Shown: positions 20,270-29,497, counted from the stretch's first letter. The stretch is 64,000 nucleotides of DNA from Bifidobacterium mizhiense (GCF_020884755.1 NZ_BPWE01000003.1:124001-188000), one strand, 5' to 3'. Made by a program: numbers and translations. The notes: generated by a model from the sequence alone, not told the origin.

Positions 20270-21202
20270 TCAGGCCCGGGGGAAAGCCTGCCTGTACCGG
20301 GCCCGCAACTGCTCGATGGAGACGTGGGTGTAGCGCTGGGTGGTCCGCAGGGAGGAATGGCCCAGCATCTCCTGAACCTCGCGCAGGTCGGCTCCCCCAT
20401 CCAGCATGTGCGTGGCGGCCGAGTGCCGCAGGGCATGGGGGGCGATGTCGGGCACCCCAGCCTGACCGGCCGCCTGATGGACCACCTTGCGGACCTGCCG
20501 TTGGCCAACCCTGCCGCCAAGCTGACCCAGGAAGAGGGCCTGACCTGCCTTGCGGGCCGATTTGGCCCTTGAGCCCGCCAGGACCGGCCGCCCCTCCCCC
20601 AGCCAGCGATCCAGAGCACGATCGGCGGGCAGGCCATAGGGCAGGACCCGCTCCTTGGAACCCTTGCCCAAGACCTTTACGGTGCGGCTGTGCCGGTTCA
20701 CGTCATCCAGGTCCAGCCCGCAGAGCTCGGCCACGCGCATGCCCGTGGCGTACAGCAGCTCCAGCATGGCCGCGTCCCGGACCTGCAGGGCCGCCTGGAC
20801 TTTCTGGTCCTCCCGGGGCTCGACCGGATCCTGGTCGACCGTATCCATCAGGGTGCGGGCCTGGTCGTGCGTCAGGACCCGTGGAAGGTGCTCGGACTGC
20901 TTGGGGCTGCTCAGGGCCAGGGTGGGGTCGGTCTTGATCCGGCCGTGCCGGCTCAGCCAGCCGAAGAAGGATCTCAATGCGGCCGTCTTCCGGGCCATGG
21001 TCGAGCGGGCGTGGGTGGCGGATTCGTGAGCCAGCCAGGACCTGATGGCGGCCAGGTCGATCTGCGCGGGGTCGTCGAAGCCGTGCAGATGCATCAGGTG
21101 CAGAAAGCCCGACAGGTCGGCCCGGTAGGAACGCACGGTGTTGGGACTCTTGCCTGCCACCCGGGAAAGATAGTCGGTGAAGTCCTGCAGATCCTGGTCC
21201 AC
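20270..21202 (-). CDS. xerC: Tyrosine recombinase XerC
   Basis: A 310-residue tyrosine recombinase with an N-terminal SAM-like core-binding domain (FTDYLSRVAGKSPNTVRSY) and a C-terminal catalytic domain. Active-site residues are visible: Arg in YATGMRVAEL, Lys in LGKGSKER, HALRH, the second His in LGHSSLRTTQRYTHV and the nucleophile Tyr in the same block. With XerD (also in this window) it resolves chromosome dimers at dif. The start is placed at GTG 21200-21202 (GTG GAC CAG), with AAGGGAG about 7 bases upstream; the longer TTG frame to 21241 has no matching ribosome site. A second recombinase gene lies 7 kb away, so both partners are core genes and not signs of a mobile element. Confidence 0.93.
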   Translation of the reverse strand: MDQDLQDFTDYLSRVAGKSPNTVRSYRADLSGFLHLMHLHGFDDPAQIDLAAIRSWLAHESATHARSTMARKTAALRSFFGWLSRHGRIKTDPTLALSSPKQSEHLPRVLTHDQARTLMDTVDQDPVEPREDQKVQAALQVRDAAMLELLYATGMRVAELCGLDLDDVNRHSRTVKVLGKGSKERVLPYGLPADRALDRWLGEGRPVLAGSRAKSARKAGQALFLGQLGGRVGQRQVRKVVHQAAGQAGVPDIAPHALRHSAATHMLDGGADLREVQEMLGHSSLRTTQRYTHVSIEQLRARYRQAFPRA

Positions 21203-21300
21203 TGCGGGCACTCCCTTCGCTTGGCTGTGCAGTATGTGCAATACAGTCTAGGCGTTTTCGCCCTCGTCGCAGCCGCAGGCGATACTGACCCCGGAGGTGG

Positions 21301-21579
21301 ATGGCCATGCGTTTGCCAGCAACCATACCGGCCGGAGCGCGGCTGGTGGTCAGGATTGCCTTGGGAGCAGATCCGGAGGACGGAAGGCCCAAGTTCCGAG
21401 ACTACGTGGGCCATGTGGTCGACTGGGACGGACATCAGCTGATCCTAGACAGGGACCCGGCGGCCAATGGGTCGCGTCCCGGGGAACGGGTGACCCTGCC
21501 AGCAGAAGACATGGTGGCCCTGAAGCCGGTCCCGGAACGCCGTTCGCCCCGTCCGGACCCACCTGATCTCAGTCGATGA
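21301..21579 (+). CDS. Small conserved-looking protein, possibly DUF6725-like
   Basis: A 92-residue protein between divergent xerC and convergent tyrA, preceded by GGAGGTGG. The first ATG is 3 bases and a second in-frame ATG at 21307 is 9 bases from GGAGG, so 21307 may be the real start. The sequence ARLVVRIALG ... FRDYVGHVVDWDGHQLILDRD ... GERVTLPAEDMVALKPVPE looks like a small SH3-like beta barrel of the type seen at the N-terminus of some actinobacterial acetyltransferases. I believe similar stand-alone proteins in bifidobacteria are filed as DUF6725, but this is from memory. The last 11 bases overlap the 3' end of tyrA on the other strand. Function unknown. Confidence 0.7.
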   Translation: MAMRLPATIPAGARLVVRIALGADPEDGRPKFRDYVGHVVDWDGHQLILDRDPAANGSRPGERVTLPAEDMVALKPVPERRSPRPDPPDLSR

Positions 21580-22678
21580 CCGGCGGGTGCAGCACCCGGG
21601 CACGGCTGGTGGTCAGGAAGGCCGAGACCTGCTCGCCGCGCAGGGCCGAATCCAGCAGCTCCTGCCGCCAGTTGCCCTCCTGCGGATCCAATTCAAGGTC
21701 GGTGGTGGGCATCGGCTCCTGGCCGGCCAGGGCAGCCTTGTAGCGCCGGAAGGGATCGGCCTGGAGGAAGAAGTCCCGGCGCTTTTCATCGGCCGCCGCA
21801 TCCTGGTCCCGCAAGAGAGAGGCCATGCCCTGCAGATTCTCGGCCAAGTCATCCAGAAGGTCGGCCACCTGGTCGGCGTTCTCCTCCACCATGGCCCGGG
21901 TCCGTTCCGGATCGGTCAGGGCCACCCGGGTCATGTCACGCCAGGATCCGGCCGCCAGAGCCGAGGCCACTCGGCGGTCAGGCGATCCGGTCAGCATGTT
22001 GGCCAGGGCGGTGGCCACCACATGGGGCATGTGCGAGATCAGCGCAGCGGCCCGGTCATGGGTGGCATCGTCCAGGGCGATCAGCCGGTTGCCCAGACCC
22101 TGGGTGACCATGTCGGCCACGGTCAGGAATCGGCTGTAATCCGTTTGTTCATCGACGCAGAGAGCCCAGAGGGCATCATCCAAGAGGGCCGGGTCCGAGT
22201 CCTCGTAACCTGAGCCCTCGCTGCCCGCCATAGGATGGGCGCCCACATACTGATCAGCCAGACCGGCCTGCTCGACCTGACGGCGGACCGGCCCCTTGAC
22301 ACTGCCCACGTCGGTCAGGGTGGTGCCTCGGGTCAGCACCGGAGCCAGGGCCTTGAGCACCTCGGGCATGGCCCGCAAGGGGGTGGCCAGCACCAGCACG
22401 TCTGCCTTGCCCTTGGCCAGCTCCTCCAGGGTGTCCACACAGTGGATCCCCTGGCTGCGGGCCTGCTCGTAGGGACGATCATTATGGTTCCATGCGATCA
22501 CGAACCGGCCCCGGGCGGCCAGGCGGCGGGCCAGCGATCCGCCGATCAGACCCAGCCCTGCCACGGCGATCTTGTGGGCCGAGGTCAGCACCGGCGAGGC
22601 GGCCATGCCTGCCATGGGGTGCATGTGCTCGGGACCTGACAGGTCCATGTGTGGAAAGGGTGCGGATTCATCTACCAT
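21569..22678 (-). CDS. tyrA: Prephenate dehydrogenase
   Basis: A 369-residue NAD(P)-dependent enzyme of tyrosine synthesis, oxidatively decarboxylating prephenate to 4-hydroxyphenylpyruvate. The Rossmann motif is AVAGLGLIGGSLARRLAARG; VLATPLRAMPEVL, TDVGSVKGPV and VGAHPMAGSEGSG are characteristic TyrA blocks. A ~35-residue N-terminal extension precedes the Rossmann fold. No ACT domain is evident at the C-terminus, so tyrosine feedback would have to use another site. AAGGAG lies 6 bases before ATG. Its start overlaps the pheA stop by seven bases, so the two branches of prephenate use are translated from one message. Confidence 0.95.
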   Translation of the reverse strand: MVDESAPFPHMDLSGPEHMHPMAGMAASPVLTSAHKIAVAGLGLIGGSLARRLAARGRFVIAWNHNDRPYEQARSQGIHCVDTLEELAKGKADVLVLATPLRAMPEVLKALAPVLTRGTTLTDVGSVKGPVRRQVEQAGLADQYVGAHPMAGSEGSGYEDSDPALLDDALWALCVDEQTDYSRFLTVADMVTQGLGNRLIALDDATHDRAAALISHMPHVVATALANMLTGSPDRRVASALAAGSWRDMTRVALTDPERTRAMVEENADQVADLLDDLAENLQGMASLLRDQDAAADEKRRDFFLQADPFRRYKAALAGQEPMPTTDLELDPQEGNWRQELLDSALRGEQVSAFLTTSRARVLHPPVID

Positions 22679-23658
22679 AACAACTCCTTGCTGATCGTCT
22701 CGGTATCGGGGTCCTCACCCCGGAAGGCCCCCGCCCTGGGCAGCATCCATTCACGGATGGGGGGCGCTGGATGCGGGGTGCGCGGATGGACCGCCAGGGT
22801 CTTGAGCCAGTCCCCCCTGTCCAGCAGGTCAGCCAGCACCTGATGCAGACCCTTCTGCCATGGTGCGGCGTCGATGCTGGCCACGAAGCTGTAGGTCCCG
22901 TCGTGCCCCTTGATGGGCCGGGACATGAATGAGGTCATGTTCAGGCCCGCATCGCGCAGACGGTCCAGCAGGTTGGCCAGCACGCCCGGCCCGGTATTCA
23001 GGGGAATGAAGGTGACGATGGACTCGAAATCCCCGCCCGGCGCCAGGCGGCGTGCCAGCCGGGCGGCCCGATCTCGGGGAGCCAGCAGAAGAAAGTCGGT
23101 GCGCGCACCCTGATAGTCCTGCACCTCACGCCGGTAGGTCTCCAGTCCGTAGAGGCTCCCGCATATGCGCGGCCCCAGAGCCACCTGGTCGGGGCCCAAG
23201 TCACGGCAGGCCGCAGCGTTGGAATTGGCCGGCACCGGATTGAGGCCGGTCTCTGCGATGAAGCCCTTGCACTGGGCCAGTCCATGGGGATGGGCGCCGA
23301 CCTGGCGCAAGGGGCCATGGTCAGCCCTGACGAAGGCGTCAAAGACAATGGGCAGGCGGACCATGCCGAAGCCCGCTACCGCCTGAGCATCGATCAGGGC
23401 ATCCATGTTGGGCACCACATGGCCCTCCACGTTGTTTTCCCAGGCCAGCACTCCCCAGCCTCGGCCCTCCTCCACGGAGGCCACAATGGCCGCCGCATCC
23501 GTGCAGGGGCGCAAGTCAGCCTGGCAGCCCAGCCTTGTCGCCATGAGGCTGGCGGCCTCAAGGGCGGCCTGATGGGTGAAGGTCCCCTCGGGACCCAGGA
23601 AGTGCAGGGGAATTCGGTCGGATGAAGTCGCCGGCCTCGCTGACGGGTCATGGCTCAT
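22672..23658 (-). CDS. pheA: Prephenate dehydratase
   Basis: A 328-residue enzyme converting prephenate to phenylpyruvate for phenylalanine synthesis. The N-terminal catalytic domain opens with LHFLGPEGTFTHQAALEA and includes NNVEGHVVPNMDAL and RTDFLLLAPRD, the TRD-like catalytic motif in the form RTD. A C-terminal ACT domain (TFIPLNTGPGVLANLLDRL ... MTSFMSRPIKG) carries the phenylalanine-binding region of the ESRP type, here SRP. ATG 23656-23658 is chosen because it gives the family N-terminus and overlaps the upstream stop as ATGA; a longer open frame upstream is non-homologous. It is the middle gene of membrane protein-pheA-tyrA. Confidence 0.95.
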   Translation of the reverse strand: MSHDPSARPATSSDRIPLHFLGPEGTFTHQAALEAASLMATRLGCQADLRPCTDAAAIVASVEEGRGWGVLAWENNVEGHVVPNMDALIDAQAVAGFGMVRLPIVFDAFVRADHGPLRQVGAHPHGLAQCKGFIAETGLNPVPANSNAAACRDLGPDQVALGPRICGSLYGLETYRREVQDYQGARTDFLLLAPRDRAARLARRLAPGGDFESIVTFIPLNTGPGVLANLLDRLRDAGLNMTSFMSRPIKGHDGTYSFVASIDAAPWQKGLHQVLADLLDRGDWLKTLAVHPRTPHPAPPIREWMLPRAGAFRGEDPDTETISKELLW

Positions 23659-24119
23659 GCGGATCGCCCCTGACGACGCAGGGGGCCATCGGCAAACCAG
23701 GAGGCCGGCAGACAGATGGCCAGGGTCTGGATCAGGACCAGCCCGCCCATCCAGAGGAAGACCGCATACTTGGCAAAGAATGTCGGGAAGTTGGCATAGG
23801 GCATGAGCACGTCGCCGCCGGGTCCGCGCATGGAGAGCAGCCAGACCACGACCGTCGAGGCCACCAGATGCAGGGCCAGACCCATGGTGCCGCTGTCGCA
23901 ACGGACCCACCAGGCAGCCAGGGCCACCAGCAGATAGGCCAGGACCATCCCCCAGGGCAGACCCTGAGCGGCCCCGGAGCGCTGGACCAGGGTCCCCAGC
24001 ACCCCCACCGCCAGGCCGATGGGCAGGCCCAGCAGGCAACGGAAGGCGCTGGCCTTGCCAGACTCCCCCGTCGAACGGGAGGGGGCTTGGTTCTTGGATT
24101 TGGAAACCTGAGACTTCAT
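23655..24119 (-). CDS. Hypothetical integral membrane protein
   Basis: A 154-residue protein with a basic, Ser-rich N-terminus and four hydrophobic helices (CLLGLPIGLAVGVLGTLV, MVLAYLLVALAAWWV, LHLVASTVVVWLLSM and FLWMGGLVLIQTLAICL). Its stop overlaps the pheA start as ATGA, so it is translated with the aromatic amino acid genes. The overall shape resembles small actinobacterial membrane proteins of the DUF6113 kind, but I cannot confirm that. Nothing in it suggests a catalytic role. Function unknown. Confidence 0.75.
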   Translation of the reverse strand: MKSQVSKSKNQAPSRSTGESGKASAFRCLLGLPIGLAVGVLGTLVQRSGAAQGLPWGMVLAYLLVALAAWWVRCDSGTMGLALHLVASTVVVWLLSMRGPGGDVLMPYANFPTFFAKYAVFLWMGGLVLIQTLAICLPASWFADGPLRRQGRSA

Positions 24120-24189
24120 GGGTTCCAGACTAGTCCGACCCGGTCACCGTGGGGCGGCCGGGTCGGACTGGTCTGATTGTGAGAGCAGC

Positions 24190-26109
24190 TTACTTCTTGT
24201 TGGCCCTGCGCTGACGGGCGTTCCACTTGTACCAGGCATCCCTGTCCAGGATGATCTTGCGCACACGGATGGACTCGGGGGTCACCTCCACGCACTCGTC
24301 ATCGTTGGCGAAGTCCAGGGACTCCTCCAGGCTCATGTCGATGGGCGGGGTCAGGGTCTCCAGCACGTCGGCGGTGGAGGAACGCATGTTGGTCATGTGC
24401 TTCTCCAGGGTGATGTTGATGTCCAGGTCGCCGGGCTTGTTGTTGATGCCCACGATCTGCCCCTCGTAGACAGGCGACTGTGGCTTGACGAAGAACTCGC
24501 CCCGGGCCTGGAGCTTCTGCATGGCGTAGGGGCTGGCCTTGCCGGAGCGGTCGGAGACCATGGATCCGTTCTGCCGGGTCTTGATGTCGCCCGCCCAGGG
24601 GGCGTAGCCGGCGGAGATTGAAGCGGAGATGCCGGTGCCGCGGGTGGCGGTCAGCAGGGCGGTGCGGAAGCCCAGCAGGCCACGGGAGGGCACGGTGAAC
24701 TGCATCCTGACCCAGCCGGAGCCGTGGTTGGTCATGGTCTCCATGCGGCCCTTGCGGTCGGCCATGAGCTGGGTGACCGCGCCCATGTACTCCTCGGGCA
24801 CGTCGATGGTGTCGGACTCCATGGGCTCCTGAAGCTTGCCGTCCACGGTCTTGGTGACCACCTGGGGGCGGCCCACGGTCAGCTCGTAGCCCTCCCGGCG
24901 CATCTGCTCGGCCAGGATGGCCAGGGCCAGCTCGCCACGGCCCTGGACCTCCCAGGCGTCAGGCCGGTCGGTGGGCAGCACCTTGATGGAGACATTGCCG
25001 ATCAGCTCGCGGTCCAGACGATCCTTGAGCATGCGGGCGGTCAGCTTGTGGTCCTTGCCCTCGGTGCCGGCCAGGGGGGAATCGTTGGTGCCGAAGGTCA
25101 TGGAGACGGCCGGGTCGTCCACGTGGATCAGCGGCAGGGGGCGGGGGTCGTCCTGGTCGACGATGGTCTCGCCGATCATGATGTCCTCCACGCCGGCCAC
25201 AGCAACGATGTCGCCGGGGCCGGCCTCCTCCACAGGGAAGCGCTGCAGGCCCTTGGTGCGCAGGATCTCGGTCAGCTTGAAGTTCTCGATGGATCCGTCC
25301 ACGCGCGACAGGCCGTACTGGCGGCCCTTGGTCAGGGTGCCGTTGTAGATGCGCACCAGGCCCAGACGGCCCAGGTAGTCGGAGGCGTCGATGTTGGTCA
25401 CATGGGCCTGCAGGGGGGCGCCCTCCTCGTATTCCGGTGCGGGAATGTTGGTCAGGATGGCCTCGAAGAGCGGCTCCAGGTCGTCGTTGTCGGGCACAGC
25501 GCCGTCGGCTGGCTGGTTGACGGAGGCCTTGCCGGCCTTGGCTGCGCAGTAGATGACCGGCAGGTCCAGGAGGGAATCCAGATCCAGATCCACTCCCTCC
25601 TCGCTCACGTCCTGGGCCAGGCCCAGGAGCAGATCGGTGGACTCGGAGACCACCTCGGAGATGCGGGCATCGGGCCGGTCGGTCTTGTTGATGACCAGAA
25701 TGACGGGCAGCTTGGCCTCCAGGGCCTTGCGCAGGACGAAGCGGGTCTGGGGCAGGGGCCCCTCGGAGGCGTCCACCAGCAGGACCACGCCGTCGACCAT
25801 GGAGATACCGCGCTCCACCTCGCCGCCGAAGTCGGCGTGGCCGGGGGTGTCCACCACGTTGATGGTGATGCCGTCGGGCTCGCCCAGCTTGGCGGCCAGG
25901 GGGCCTGTGTACTTGACGGCGGTGTTCTTGGCCAGGATGGTGATGCCCTTCTCCTTCTCCAGGTCGTTGGAGTCCATGACCCGGTCGGGCACCTCCTCCC
26001 GCTCGGAGAAGACGTGCGACTGCTGCAGCATGGCGTTGACCAGGGTGGTCTTGCCGTGGTCAACGTGTGCCACAATCGCCACATTTCGTATATCGCCGCG
26101 TACCGCCAT
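24190..26109 (-). CDS. typA: Ribosome-associated translational GTPase TypA/BipA
   Basis: A 639-residue translational GTPase. G-motifs are clear: AHVDHGKTTLV (G1), KGITILAKNTAV (G2 region), DTPGHADFGGEVER (G3) and NKTDRPDAR (G4). The EF-G-like domain V and the TypA-specific C-terminal domain follow (SRGLLGFRTALLTATRGTG ... YEGQIVGINNKPGDLDINI). BipA assists 50S assembly and stress-condition translation. The start is at MAVRGDIRN (ATG 26107-26109), preceded by GAGG; an in-frame extension to 26187 is not family-like, although ATG 26139 cannot be excluded. It is transcribed separately from scpB, with a 114-base gap. Confidence 0.95.
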   Translation of the reverse strand: MAVRGDIRNVAIVAHVDHGKTTLVNAMLQQSHVFSEREEVPDRVMDSNDLEKEKGITILAKNTAVKYTGPLAAKLGEPDGITINVVDTPGHADFGGEVERGISMVDGVVLLVDASEGPLPQTRFVLRKALEAKLPVILVINKTDRPDARISEVVSESTDLLLGLAQDVSEEGVDLDLDSLLDLPVIYCAAKAGKASVNQPADGAVPDNDDLEPLFEAILTNIPAPEYEEGAPLQAHVTNIDASDYLGRLGLVRIYNGTLTKGRQYGLSRVDGSIENFKLTEILRTKGLQRFPVEEAGPGDIVAVAGVEDIMIGETIVDQDDPRPLPLIHVDDPAVSMTFGTNDSPLAGTEGKDHKLTARMLKDRLDRELIGNVSIKVLPTDRPDAWEVQGRGELALAILAEQMRREGYELTVGRPQVVTKTVDGKLQEPMESDTIDVPEEYMGAVTQLMADRKGRMETMTNHGSGWVRMQFTVPSRGLLGFRTALLTATRGTGISASISAGYAPWAGDIKTRQNGSMVSDRSGKASPYAMQKLQARGEFFVKPQSPVYEGQIVGINNKPGDLDINITLEKHMTNMRSSTADVLETLTPPIDMSLEESLDFANDDECVEVTPESIRVRKIILDRDAWYKWNARQRRANKK

Positions 26110-26223
26110 CAAAACCTCATTCTCGTGAATGCTATCCATGCCTTCACCGGCTTGTCTGCCGGCTGGCTTGGTCCAGGAATTGGACAAACAGAGACAAGTG
26201 TAACCGCCTTGTGTGACAGGCGT

Positions 26224-26886
26224 TCACTCCTCCTCGCCCTGGGGTGAACCTTGGGCCGAATCCAGGGATTGGGGCTGTTCGGACAGCTCCTGGCGGGCCT
26301 GGGCCAGAGCCGAGTCCTCGTCTGGCAGGAAGGGGGCCAGAGAGGGCAGATCATCCAAGGATTGCAGGCCCATCCGCTCAAGGAAGAGGTCGGTGGTGAC
26401 CAGCAGCGCGGCATGGGTCTGCTCATCCAGGCCCTCCTCGCGAACCAGGCCTCGGACCAGCAGGGCCCGGATGACCCCATCCGAGTTGACCCCACGGATC
26501 TGGCCTACCTGGGCACGGGTCATGGGCTGGCGGTAGGCCACGATGGCCAGGGCCTCCAGGGCCGCCTGGGAGAGCCGAGCCGTCTGACCATCCTTGACGA
26601 AGGCCGCCACCACCGGCTGGTAGGCAGCCCGGCTGGTCAGTTGCCAGCCCCGTGCGGTCCGACGCAATTCGAATCCTCGGTCGCTATAGGACTCGGCCAG
26701 CGATTCCAGGGCGGCATTGACCGGCTCCGGATCCACAGCCAACACCCGGGAGAAGTCCTCTGCGGTCAGTGGCCGGTCCGTGGCCACCAGTATGGCCTCA
26801 AGACAGGCGGTCAGTCCGCCGGGAAAGTCCTGTACGTCAAAGTCCACATATTCGGGACGGGTGTCGGGAGCCGAGGTTTGGCTCAT
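26224..26886 (-). CDS. scpB: Segregation and condensation protein B
   Basis: A 220-residue winged-helix kleisin-associated protein that binds ScpA and SMC in the condensin complex. Typical blocks are LEAILVATDRPLTAEDFSRVL, GWQLTSRAAYQPVV and ALEALAIVAYRQPMTRAQVGQIRGVNSDGVIRALL. An acidic C-terminal tail follows. Its start overlaps the scpA stop as ATGA, so ScpA and ScpB are made from one message; smc itself is at 57-60.7 kb of this window. Confidence 0.95.
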   Translation of the reverse strand: MSQTSAPDTRPEYVDFDVQDFPGGLTACLEAILVATDRPLTAEDFSRVLAVDPEPVNAALESLAESYSDRGFELRRTARGWQLTSRAAYQPVVAAFVKDGQTARLSQAALEALAIVAYRQPMTRAQVGQIRGVNSDGVIRALLVRGLVREEGLDEQTHAALLVTTDLFLERMGLQSLDDLPSLAPFLPDEDSALAQARQELSEQPQSLDSAQGSPQGEEE

Positions 26887-27686
26887 GCGAAGTCCCCCTC
26901 ACTGATCAAGGCTGTTTCCGGCTCCTGGGTAGGCCCTACCCAGCGCAGGTAGAGCGGCTGGTAGGGGCCATCCTGACGGTACTGGATCAGCTCCTGCCTA
27001 AAGAAAATCAGCACGGCCAGGAATCGGGCCACCACCTGCGCCCGGCCCTTGGAGGAGGCGACCAGATCGGCGAAGGCCACCGGTTGCCCAGGCTGTACCA
27101 GCAGGGCTTGGCGAACCTGGTCAGCCTCCTTGTTCAGGTCGACCAGGGGCACGTGCAGCTGGTCCAGACGAACCTGGGAGGCCGGAGCGTTGACCAGGGC
27201 GTTGGCACAGAGCAGGGCCAGATCCTCCGGCTTCAGGGTCCAGACCAGATCAGGCAGCAGATGGGCCAGTTCGGGCTCCAGATGGCCGGGGTGCGGGTAG
27301 CGTCCCGAGTTGGCGGCCAGCCTGGCACGAAAGTCCTGCCCTGCCTGCTTGAAGGCCCGGTACTGCAGCAGCCTGGCGAAGAGCAGATCACGCTCCCGGA
27401 GGGCATCCATGGAGGCTTGGTCGCGCATGGACTCGTCCTCCACAGGCAGGAGGGCAGCGCTCTTGGCCTCCACCAGCACCGAGGCCACATCCAGAAAGGC
27501 ACTGGCCTGGTCCAGTCCTTGGCTGAAGTCCAGGGTGCGTACATAGTCAAGAAACTCGCCGGTGATGGAGGCCAGGGAGACCTCCGTCAGTGAGAGCTTG
27601 CGGTTGGCCAGCATGCCCAGCAGCAGGTCGAAGGGTCCCTGGTAGACGTCCAGGTCGACGGCGAAACCGTCCGCTGATCCGCTCAC
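26883..27686 (-). CDS. scpA: Segregation and condensation protein A
   Basis: A 267-residue kleisin. The N-terminus VDLDVYQGPFDLLLGMLANRK is the SMC-neck-binding helix typical of ScpA, followed by LTEVSLASITGEFLDYV and a C-terminal winged helix (VVARFLAVLIFFRQELIQYRQ) that contacts the SMC head. It overlaps the ParA gene upstream (ATGA) and scpB downstream (ATGA), making a tightly coupled parA-scpA-scpB run concerned with chromosome organisation. Confidence 0.95.
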   Translation of the reverse strand: MSGSADGFAVDLDVYQGPFDLLLGMLANRKLSLTEVSLASITGEFLDYVRTLDFSQGLDQASAFLDVASVLVEAKSAALLPVEDESMRDQASMDALRERDLLFARLLQYRAFKQAGQDFRARLAANSGRYPHPGHLEPELAHLLPDLVWTLKPEDLALLCANALVNAPASQVRLDQLHVPLVDLNKEADQVRQALLVQPGQPVAFADLVASSKGRAQVVARFLAVLIFFRQELIQYRQDGPYQPLYLRWVGPTQEPETALISEGDFA

Positions 27687-28522
27687 GCCACGATGCCGCG
27701 GGCGATCAGCTCCCGGGCGACCTCCCGATACTCCTTGGCCGTCTTGTGCTCGGGGGCGAACATGGTGATGGGTTCGCCGGCCACCGTGGCATCGGGCAGC
27801 TTGATGGATCGGCTGATGATGGAATGAAGAACCTTGCCCTTGAAGGCCTCGTAGATGCGCTGAAGCACCTCGTCCGAATGCAGGGTCTTGGTGTACATGG
27901 TGACCAGCACCCCGTAGATCTGCAGGTCGGGGTTGATGCGGCTGCGGACCTTCTCTATGGATTGCATGAGCAGGGCCACGCCGCGCAGGGCGAAGAACTC
28001 GGCCGCCACGGGAATGATGACCCCGTCCGCAGCAGTCAGCGCGTTGACGGTCAGCAGGCCGAGCGAGGGCTGGCAGTCGATGATGATGGCGTCATACTCC
28101 TGCCGCAGGGGCCGGATGGTAGCCGCCAGGGCCTGCTCACGGCCGACCTCGGTGACCAGCTGAATCTCGGCGGCCGACAGATCGATGTTGGCCGGGATGA
28201 TGTCCAGACCGTCGAAACGGGTGTGCCGGACCACCTCGTGAACATCCAGGGAGGTGTCGAACATGGCGGTGTAAATGGTGTTATCCACGCTGTTGGCATT
28301 GATGCCCAGACCCACGGTGGCCGCGCCCTGGGGGTCGAAGTCCACGATCAGCACCCGTCGCCCGTACTGGCACAGGGACCCGGCGATGTTGATGGATGAG
28401 GTGGTCTTGCCCACGCCGCCCTTTTGGTTGCACATGGCGAGAACACGGGCCGGGCCGTGCTGTTTCAAAGGCTCCGGGGCAGCGAACGTCTCATACTCGC
28501 GCCCTAACAAATCCGTAGGCAT
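27683..28522 (-). CDS. ParA/Soj-family chromosome partitioning ATPase
   Basis: A 279-residue deviant Walker A ATPase: CNQKGGVGKTTSSINIAG is the P-loop with the signature lysine, VDFDPQGAATVGLG follows, and IIDCQPSLGLLTVNALTAAD is Walker B. A short N-terminal extension of about 25 residues precedes the fold. No ParB gene is adjacent, and the chromosomal parAB locus normally sits near oriC, so this is a second, scpAB-linked ParA as found in many actinobacteria. It probably works with condensin loading and not with classical parS segregation. The downstream scpA start overlaps its stop. Confidence 0.92.
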   Translation of the reverse strand: MPTDLLGREYETFAAPEPLKQHGPARVLAMCNQKGGVGKTTSSINIAGSLCQYGRRVLIVDFDPQGAATVGLGINANSVDNTIYTAMFDTSLDVHEVVRHTRFDGLDIIPANIDLSAAEIQLVTEVGREQALAATIRPLRQEYDAIIIDCQPSLGLLTVNALTAADGVIIPVAAEFFALRGVALLMQSIEKVRSRINPDLQIYGVLVTMYTKTLHSDEVLQRIYEAFKGKVLHSIISRSIKLPDATVAGEPITMFAPEHKTAKEYREVARELIARGIVA

Positions 28523-28567
28523 GCTTCTACCCTATCAAGTTTCCGACCGCATTCGCGGGTTGGCGGG

Positions 28568-29497
28568 TCAGCGAGCACGAGGATGGGCCGTCTGGTAGGT
28601 CTCCATCAGGGCCTGCGGGCTGACGTGTGTGTAAATCTGGGTTGTGGTCACCGAGGCGTGGCCCAGCAGCTCCTGGACTGAACGCACATCGGCGCCTCCC
28701 TCCAGCAGATGAGTGGCGAAGGAGTGCCGCAGGGTGTGGGGGTGCAGGGGTCTGTTCAGGCCCGCCCGGCGTCCGGCATCCCTGACCACCTGCCAGACGG
28801 TCTGCCTGGTCAGCCGCTTGCCCCGCTTGTTGAGGAAGACGGCCCGCAGCTCCCTGCCCTTGGTGGCCCGATCGCACAGGCTGGACCGTCCCATATTCAG
28901 GTAGGCCTGCATGGCCTGGCAGGCGTAGGAGCCCATGGGTACCAGACGTTGCTTATCGCCCTTGCCGGTCAGACGGACCACCCGCTCGTTAAGGTCCATG
29001 TCCTCCAGATCGGTGCCGACGGCCTCCGAGACCCGGCAGCCGGTGGCGTACATGAACTCCAGCAGGGCCTTGTCCCGCAGGACCACCGGATCCTTGGACC
29101 CGCCCATGGCGGCCACATCCAGCAGCCGGGCCACCTGGTCCACGTCCAACACATCGGGCAGGGCCGAGGTGCCCTTGGGAGCCTTGACGGTACGAGAGAC
29201 ATCCTGGTCGGTCACCCCCTGCTTGAGGGCGAACCGGTGCCACTCATGGACGGCGGCCATCCTTCGGGAGCGGCTGGCTGGACTTTCATCGGCCAGATGG
29301 GCCAGGAAACCCTCCACATCGGCGGTCTTGATCTGTTCCAGGTTGGTGATGCCTCGAGCGGATAGCCAATTGATGTACATGGTCAGATCGGACTTATAGG
29401 CCTTGACCGTGGCAGGGGCTAGACCCCGCTCCAGCCCGGTATAGGCCACGAACTGATCCAGCAGGGCGGTCAGCCCCTCCTGATGATCACCGTCCAC
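28568..29497 (-). CDS. xerD: Tyrosine recombinase XerD
   Basis: A 309-residue recombinase, partner of XerC at dif. Catalytic residues are visible: Arg in YATGCRVSEAVG, Lys in LTGKGDKQR, HTLRHSFATHLLEGG and LGHASVTTTQIYTHVS with the Tyr nucleophile. The N-terminal domain has the expected FVAYTGLERGLAPATVKAYKSDL. The start is GTG (29495-29497) with GGAGG about 10 bases upstream. It lies 45 bases before the ParA gene in the same direction, so recombinase, ParA, ScpA and ScpB probably form one operon for chromosome resolution and segregation. Confidence 0.94.
   Translation of the reverse strand: MDGDHQEGLTALLDQFVAYTGLERGLAPATVKAYKSDLTMYINWLSARGITNLEQIKTADVEGFLAHLADESPASRSRRMAAVHEWHRFALKQGVTDQDVSRTVKAPKGTSALPDVLDVDQVARLLDVAAMGGSKDPVVLRDKALLEFMYATGCRVSEAVGTDLEDMDLNERVVRLTGKGDKQRLVPMGSYACQAMQAYLNMGRSSLCDRATKGRELRAVFLNKRGKRLTRQTVWQVVRDAGRRAGLNRPLHPHTLRHSFATHLLEGGADVRSVQELLGHASVTTTQIYTHVSPQALMETYQTAHPRAR

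Noticed and set aside
20270-29497. Mobile element bounded by two tyrosine recombinases
   Set aside because: The recombinases are XerC and XerD with housekeeping neighbours (tyrA, pheA, typA, scpAB); no attachment sites, cargo or composition change was seen.
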